Positions 6,813-9,000 of a DNA stretch of 9,000 bases are shown here, piece after piece (within the stretch, counting starts at the first letter, position 1; each line of letters opens with the position of its first letter). Source of the DNA: Betaproteobacteria bacterium (GTDB lineage: Bacteria; Pseudomonadota; Gammaproteobacteria; Burkholderiales; Usitatibacteraceae). The notes beneath the pieces are model-generated. The model saw only the letters and a list, made by a program, of their open reading frames with translations. It was not told the DNA's origin and did no database searches. Made by a program: the position numbers and the translations under genes. The DNA is taken from positions 1-9,000 of the forward strand of contig JAAOZZ010000420.1 in NCBI GenBank assembly GCA_012274175.1. Direction: 5' to 3'.

Positions 6813-7175
6813 TCACTCCCCCGGGTCGCGCCGGCGCTCGAGGGTCACGCCGACCTTGCGCACGTTGCGGATGTGTCCCAGCTTCGCCACCGACAGGCGC
6901 ACCCAGGGCGCCCTGTAGTGGCCGATGATGATGGCGCAGACATGCTCGGCGAGCGCCTCCAGCAGCTTGAACTTGCGCTCGGCCAGCTCCCGCGCGATGC
7001 GCTCGACCACCTCGCCGTAGTGCACGGTGTCGTGGATGTTGTCCGTGCGCCCGACCTCGTTGCCCGGGATGCCGATCTCCAGCTCCAGCTCGAGCGTCTG
7101 CGCGCGCTGCTTCTCCCACTCGTAGATGCCCACCCACGCGTCGACGCGAAACTCGCGGATGAAGATCGTATCCAT
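6813..7175 (-). CDS. folB: Dihydroneopterin aldolase FolB
   Basis: FolB cleaves 7,8-dihydroneopterin to 6-hydroxymethyl-7,8-dihydropterin and glycolaldehyde in tetrahydrofolate synthesis, acting as a cytoplasmic oligomer. The 120-residue protein aligns without gaps to my recollection of E. coli FolB over most of its length. Conserved residues are Glu21 in VGIYEWE, Tyr53 in TVHYGEVVERI and Lys98 in VRLSVAKLG, with the pterin-site LLEALAEHV (71-79) between. The start is ATG 7175, just 18 bases from the divergent plsY start. No ribosome binding site fits in that space, and a good -10-like element (TACAAT) ends 8 bases before the ATG, so the mRNA may be leaderless. DUF2905 follows 7 bases downstream. 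Confidence 0.94.
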   Translation of the reverse strand: MDTIFIREFRVDAWVGIYEWEKQRAQTLELELEIGIPGNEVGRTDNIHDTVHYGEVVERIARELAERKFKLLEALAEHVCAIIIGHYRAPWVRLSVAKLGHIRNVRKVGVTLERRRDPGE

Positions 7176-7183
7176 GGGCGCGT

Positions 7184-7189
7184 ATTGTA
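7184..7189 (-). promoter_or_regulatory. Candidate -10 element for folB (TACAAT)
   Basis: Read on the minus strand, TACAAT differs from the TATAAT consensus by one base and lies 8 bases before the folB ATG. A transcript starting about 7-9 bases downstream would begin at or next to the start codon. No convincing -35 (only GAAACG at 17-base spacing) is seen; that region is plsY coding sequence. The short AT-rich stretch stands out from the very GC-rich surroundings. Confidence 0.4.
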
Positions 7190-7193
7190 GAGT
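7188..7193 (+). promoter_or_regulatory. Candidate -10 element for plsY (TAGAGT)
   Basis: TAGAGT (alternatively TATTGT at 7183-7188) is the only AT-rich block before plsY on the plus strand and overlaps the folB -10 candidate. From TAGAGT, transcription would start near 7200, the second in-frame ATG of plsY. The upstream -35 region lies inside folB and shows no good match. Confidence 0.28.
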
Positions 7194-7817
7194 ATGGCCA
7201 TGACGGCGTTTCTCTGCGCGCTGGGAGGCTACCTGGCCGGCTCCATCCCGTTCGCGGTGCTGGTGAGCCGCGCGATGGGCCTGCCCGATCCGCGCAGCTA
7301 CGGCTCGGGCAACATCGGGGCGACCAACGTCCTGCGCTCCGGGAACCGGGCCGCGGCGGTGCTGACCCTCGCGGGCGACGCCGCCAAGGGCTGGGCCGCG
7401 GTGATGGTGGCGCGCGCCCTGGGGCTACCCCTGGACCTGCTCGCGCTGGTGGGCCTGGCCGCGGTCCTGGGCCACGTGTTCCCGGTGTGGCTCGCGTTTC
7501 GGGGCGGCAAGGGCGTGGCCACCGCGGCAGGCGTGCTCATCGCGATCGACTGGCGCGTCGGCCTCGCGGTGTTCGCGGTATGGCTCGCAGTGGTGGCGGC
7601 GAGCCGCTACTCCTCGCTCGCCTCGCTCGCCGGCGCACTCTTCGCCCCCGCGGCGGCGTGGTACTTCCTGGGCGCGGGCCCCGTGCTCGGCGCCGTGGCG
7701 GCCATGGCCGCGGTGCTCATCGCGCGCCACCACGCCAACCTGCGCAAGCTCTACCGGGGGGAGGAGAGCCGCATCGGGCACAACCGCCCCGGGCGGCATA
7801 AAATACCCAATCCATGA
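7194..7817 (+). CDS. plsY: Acyl-phosphate:glycerol-3-phosphate acyltransferase PlsY
   Basis: PlsY is an inner-membrane enzyme that acylates glycerol-3-phosphate with acyl-phosphate made by PlsX, forming lysophosphatidic acid for phospholipid synthesis. The 207-residue frame (205 if it starts at ATG 7200) has the hydrophobic multi-helix profile of the family. The three conserved cytoplasmic motifs are present: [12 protein letters not shown] (37-48), [18 protein letters not shown] (93-110) and [15 protein letters not shown] (177-191). The start [22 protein letters not shown] is also typical. The polar C-terminal tail (192-207) ends in an ATGA overlap with the response-regulator gene. The folB-plsY divergent pair is consistent with proteobacterial housekeeping clusters. 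The choice between ATG 7194 and ATG 7200 is undecided; neither has a ribosome binding site. Confidence 0.95.
   Translation: MAMTAFLCALGGYLAGSIPFAVLVSRAMGLPDPRSYGSGNIGATNVLRSGNRAAAVLTLAGDAAKGWAAVMVARALGLPLDLLALVGLAAVLGHVFPVWLAFRGGKGVATAAGVLIAIDWRVGLAVFAVWLAVVAASRYSSLASLAGALFAPAAAWYFLGAGPVLGAVAAMAAVLIARHHANLRKLYRGEESRIGHNRPGRHKIPNP
7799..7804 (+). promoter_or_regulatory. Candidate -10 element for the response-regulator gene (TAAAAT)
   Basis: TAAAAT sits in an AT-rich patch near the very end of plsY, 9 bases before ATG 7814. It would place a transcription start about 2-3 bases before the start codon. There is no clear -35 at 7776-7781 (GGGCAC), so the call is weak. Readthrough from plsY is an equally good explanation for expression. 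Confidence 0.28.
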
Positions 7818-8374
7818 GCGACGACGACATCGACGACCTCGACTTCACCCGGCCCGCGAAGCCCTCGCCGCCGCCCCCGCCGGAGCGCGTGGCGAGCGCG
7901 CGCAAGGAGGCCACCGCGGGCAAGCCCGAGCTCACGCGCACCGGCTTCTACGTGGCCATGGCGCGCCGGCCGCGGGAGAAGGTGATCCCGCGCAACGGCG
8001 GCCGGTACTCGATCCTCGTGGTGGAGGACGACTCGGACCTGCTGAAGCTCGTGGGCGAGGTGCTCTCGAAGGCCGGGTTCCTCACCCGCTTCGCGCGCAA
8101 CCGCACCGAGATCAACGCGGAGTTCAACAAGCTGCCGCTCCCGGACCTCGTGCTCCTCGACGTGTCGCTGCCGGATACCGACGGCTTCTCGATCCTGGAG
8201 CGCATCCGCGGCAACCAGAAGATCACGCGCCTGCCGGTCATCATGATGACCGGGCGCTCGGAGGTCACCGACATCGCGCGCGGCCTCTCCCCGGGCGCCG
8301 ACGGCTACGTGACCAAGCCCTTCAAGATCAGCGGCCTCGTCTCGGCGGTGAACACGGTCTTCGCGATCGAGTAG
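7814..8374 (+). CDS. Single-domain response regulator (REC) with an N-terminal unstructured extension
   Basis: The 186-residue protein has an acidic, proline-rich N-terminus (residues 1-63, with [11 protein letters not shown] and a run of prolines at 19-23) before a receiver domain at about 65-186. The receiver has the expected residues: acidic pocket Asp72/Asp73 in VVEDDSD, phosphoacceptor Asp116 in [13 protein letters not shown], Thr146 in IMMTGRSE and Lys168 in VTKPF. It ends at the last receiver helix, so there is no DNA-binding or enzymatic output domain. It would act by protein-protein contact or as a phosphorelay intermediate. No histidine kinase is next to it in the window. ATG 7814 overlaps the plsY stop (ATGA) with no ribosome binding site. 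Its TAG stop directly abuts the stop of the convergent DUF2784 gene. Confidence 0.88.
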   Translation: MSDDDIDDLDFTRPAKPSPPPPPERVASARKEATAGKPELTRTGFYVAMARRPREKVIPRNGGRYSILVVEDDSDLLKLVGEVLSKAGFLTRFARNRTEINAEFNKLPLPDLVLLDVSLPDTDGFSILERIRGNQKITRLPVIMMTGRSEVTDIARGLSPGADGYVTKPFKISGLVSAVNTVFAIE

Positions 8375-8773
8375 CTAGCGCCCGGCCCGGCGCGGCGGAA
8401 AGCGCAGCCACGTCCAGGCGACGAGTCCCCCGAAGGCGCAATAGATCGCGGTGAACACCCAGGCCGGCGCATCCCAATAAAGCCACGCAGCGATGGCGCG
8501 CGCGATGAATCCGCGGGAATGGGATGTCCCGCGCAATGCGTCTTCCCAGATGGTCAGGGGACACGCGAGGCCCAGGAGCGACTCCGCGAGCACGAAGCCG
8601 ATCGCCGCCAGGTGCGCACCCCGGAACCAGGCGTTGCGCGCGAAGCGCGCGCCGAGCGCGAGGCCCGCGCCGAGCGCGAGGCCCGCCCAGGTAACCAGCA
8701 GGCCGCCCACCACGAACGCCACGAATGCGGCATGGACGACGAGGATCCCGTCGGCCAGTGCCGCGGAGCTCAC
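8375..8773 (-). CDS. DUF2784 family membrane protein
   Basis: I place the start at GTG 8773, which overlaps the upstream gene's stop as GTGA and gives 132 residues, the family's usual size; a longer in-frame reading upstream would run inside that gene. The protein has about four membrane helices: 7-28, 29-42, 52-72 and 103-123. DUF2784 signatures are ADGILVVHAAFVAFVVGG (7-24), FRGAHLAAIGFVLAESLLG (50-68), the CPLTIWEDALR segment (71-81) and SRGFIARAIAAWLYWDAP (86-103). The family's function is unknown. Residues 31-42 read GLALGA twice, from an exact 18-bp DNA duplication. It is probably cotranscribed with the upstream glutamate-synthase-like gene. Confidence 0.85.
   Translation of the reverse strand: MSSAALADGILVVHAAFVAFVVGGLLVTWAGLALGAGLALGARFARNAWFRGAHLAAIGFVLAESLLGLACPLTIWEDALRGTSHSRGFIARAIAAWLYWDAPAWVFTAIYCAFGGLVAWTWLRFPPRRAGR
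8649..8684. repeat. Two-copy 18-bp tandem repeat inside the DUF2784 gene
   Basis: The 18-base unit GCGCCGAGCGCGAGGCCC occurs twice in direct succession (8649-8666 and 8667-8684), exactly identical. Being a multiple of three it keeps the frame, encoding GLALGA twice on the minus strand in a hydrophobic segment. A third copy begins (GC) but is not completed. Confidence 0.9.
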
Positions 8774-9000
8774 TCGGCGGCCTGGAACGCGGCGCCGACC
8801 GCCACCTGCGCGCTCGCCTTCGGCTTCGGGTACGGATAGAGCATGTTGAGCGCGGCGGTGGCGCCGTTGGCCTGCACGATGCGGCAATGCTCCCGGCGCA
8901 GCAGCCGCGGGTGCGCCACGCCGCACGAGTGGGCGATCATCTCGATGTCGCGGTTCATGCCCGCCGCGTAGTTGGCCACGCGCAGGTATTTCTCCTGCAC
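8770..9000 (-). CDS. C-terminal end of an FMN-binding glutamate-synthase-like protein (truncated by window edge)
   Basis: Only the last 76 residues are inside the window; the frame is open to the right edge and stops at 8770-8772. The segment EKYLRVANYAAGMNRDIEMI, followed by AHSCGVAHPRLLRREHCRIV and QANG, matches the C-terminal end I know from stand-alone FMN-binding glutamate synthase domain proteins. Those resemble the central FMN domain of GltB and usually carry N-terminal membrane segments. The short tail (LYPYPKPKASAQVAVGAAFQAAE) is low in complexity. The 3Fe-4S and FMN-binding regions, which would confirm the call, lie outside. Its stop overlaps the DUF2784 start by 4 bases, so the two are probably one transcription unit. 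Confidence 0.72.
   Translation of the reverse strand: MQEKYLRVANYAAGMNRDIEMIAHSCGVAHPRLLRREHCRIVQANGATAALNMLYPYPKPKASAQVAVGAAFQAAE

Overview
The window is very GC-rich, compact bacterial chromosome. Strong G/C bias at third codon positions leaves long shadow ORFs on both strands. Gene content fits a Gram-negative betaproteobacterium: a BPSS1780-type membrane protein, a XerD recombinase, a FolB that lines up residue for residue with E. coli FolB, and PlsY. The species cannot be named from the sequence. I see no tRNA, rRNA, CRISPR array, insertion sequence, prophage or attachment site. Almost all of the window is coding; the longest gaps between confident genes are 57 and 53 bases.

Layout. Positions 1-326 hold the C-terminal end of a TPR-like protein. 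A plus-strand run follows: an FrdA/SdhA-fold flavoprotein (384-2096), a type-2 malate/lactate dehydrogenase family oxidoreductase (2093-3115), an O6-alkylguanine-DNA methyltransferase (3108-3629), the recombinase XerD (3613-4524), a TauE/SafE-type membrane transporter (4521-5273) and a YbaK-type aminoacyl-tRNA deacylase (5285-5764). In the first five genes of the run, each start overlaps the preceding stop; the deacylase follows after 11 bases. A BPSS1780-like membrane protein (5818-6606) comes next, with its own ribosome binding site. It converges, 4 bases apart, on a minus-strand pair: a DUF2905 small membrane protein and folB. folB and plsY diverge from an 18-base gap. plsY (7194-7817) overlaps a single-domain response regulator (7814-8374), whose stop codon directly abuts that of a convergent DUF2784 membrane protein (8375-8773, minus). 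That gene overlaps by 4 bases the end of an FMN-binding glutamate-synthase-like gene, which runs off the right edge.

Functionally this is mostly housekeeping: DNA repair, chromosome dimer resolution, tRNA proofreading, folate synthesis and phospholipid synthesis. The first two complete genes look metabolic, and their start-stop coupling suggests a linked redox role on a small hydroxy/keto acid or dicarboxylate. I found no clearly new multi-gene system. The points most worth a second look are the flavoprotein with Cys where FrdA/SdhA have the FAD-linking His, the possible leaderless start sites around folB, plsY and the response regulator, and an in-frame 18-bp tandem duplication in the DUF2784 gene.
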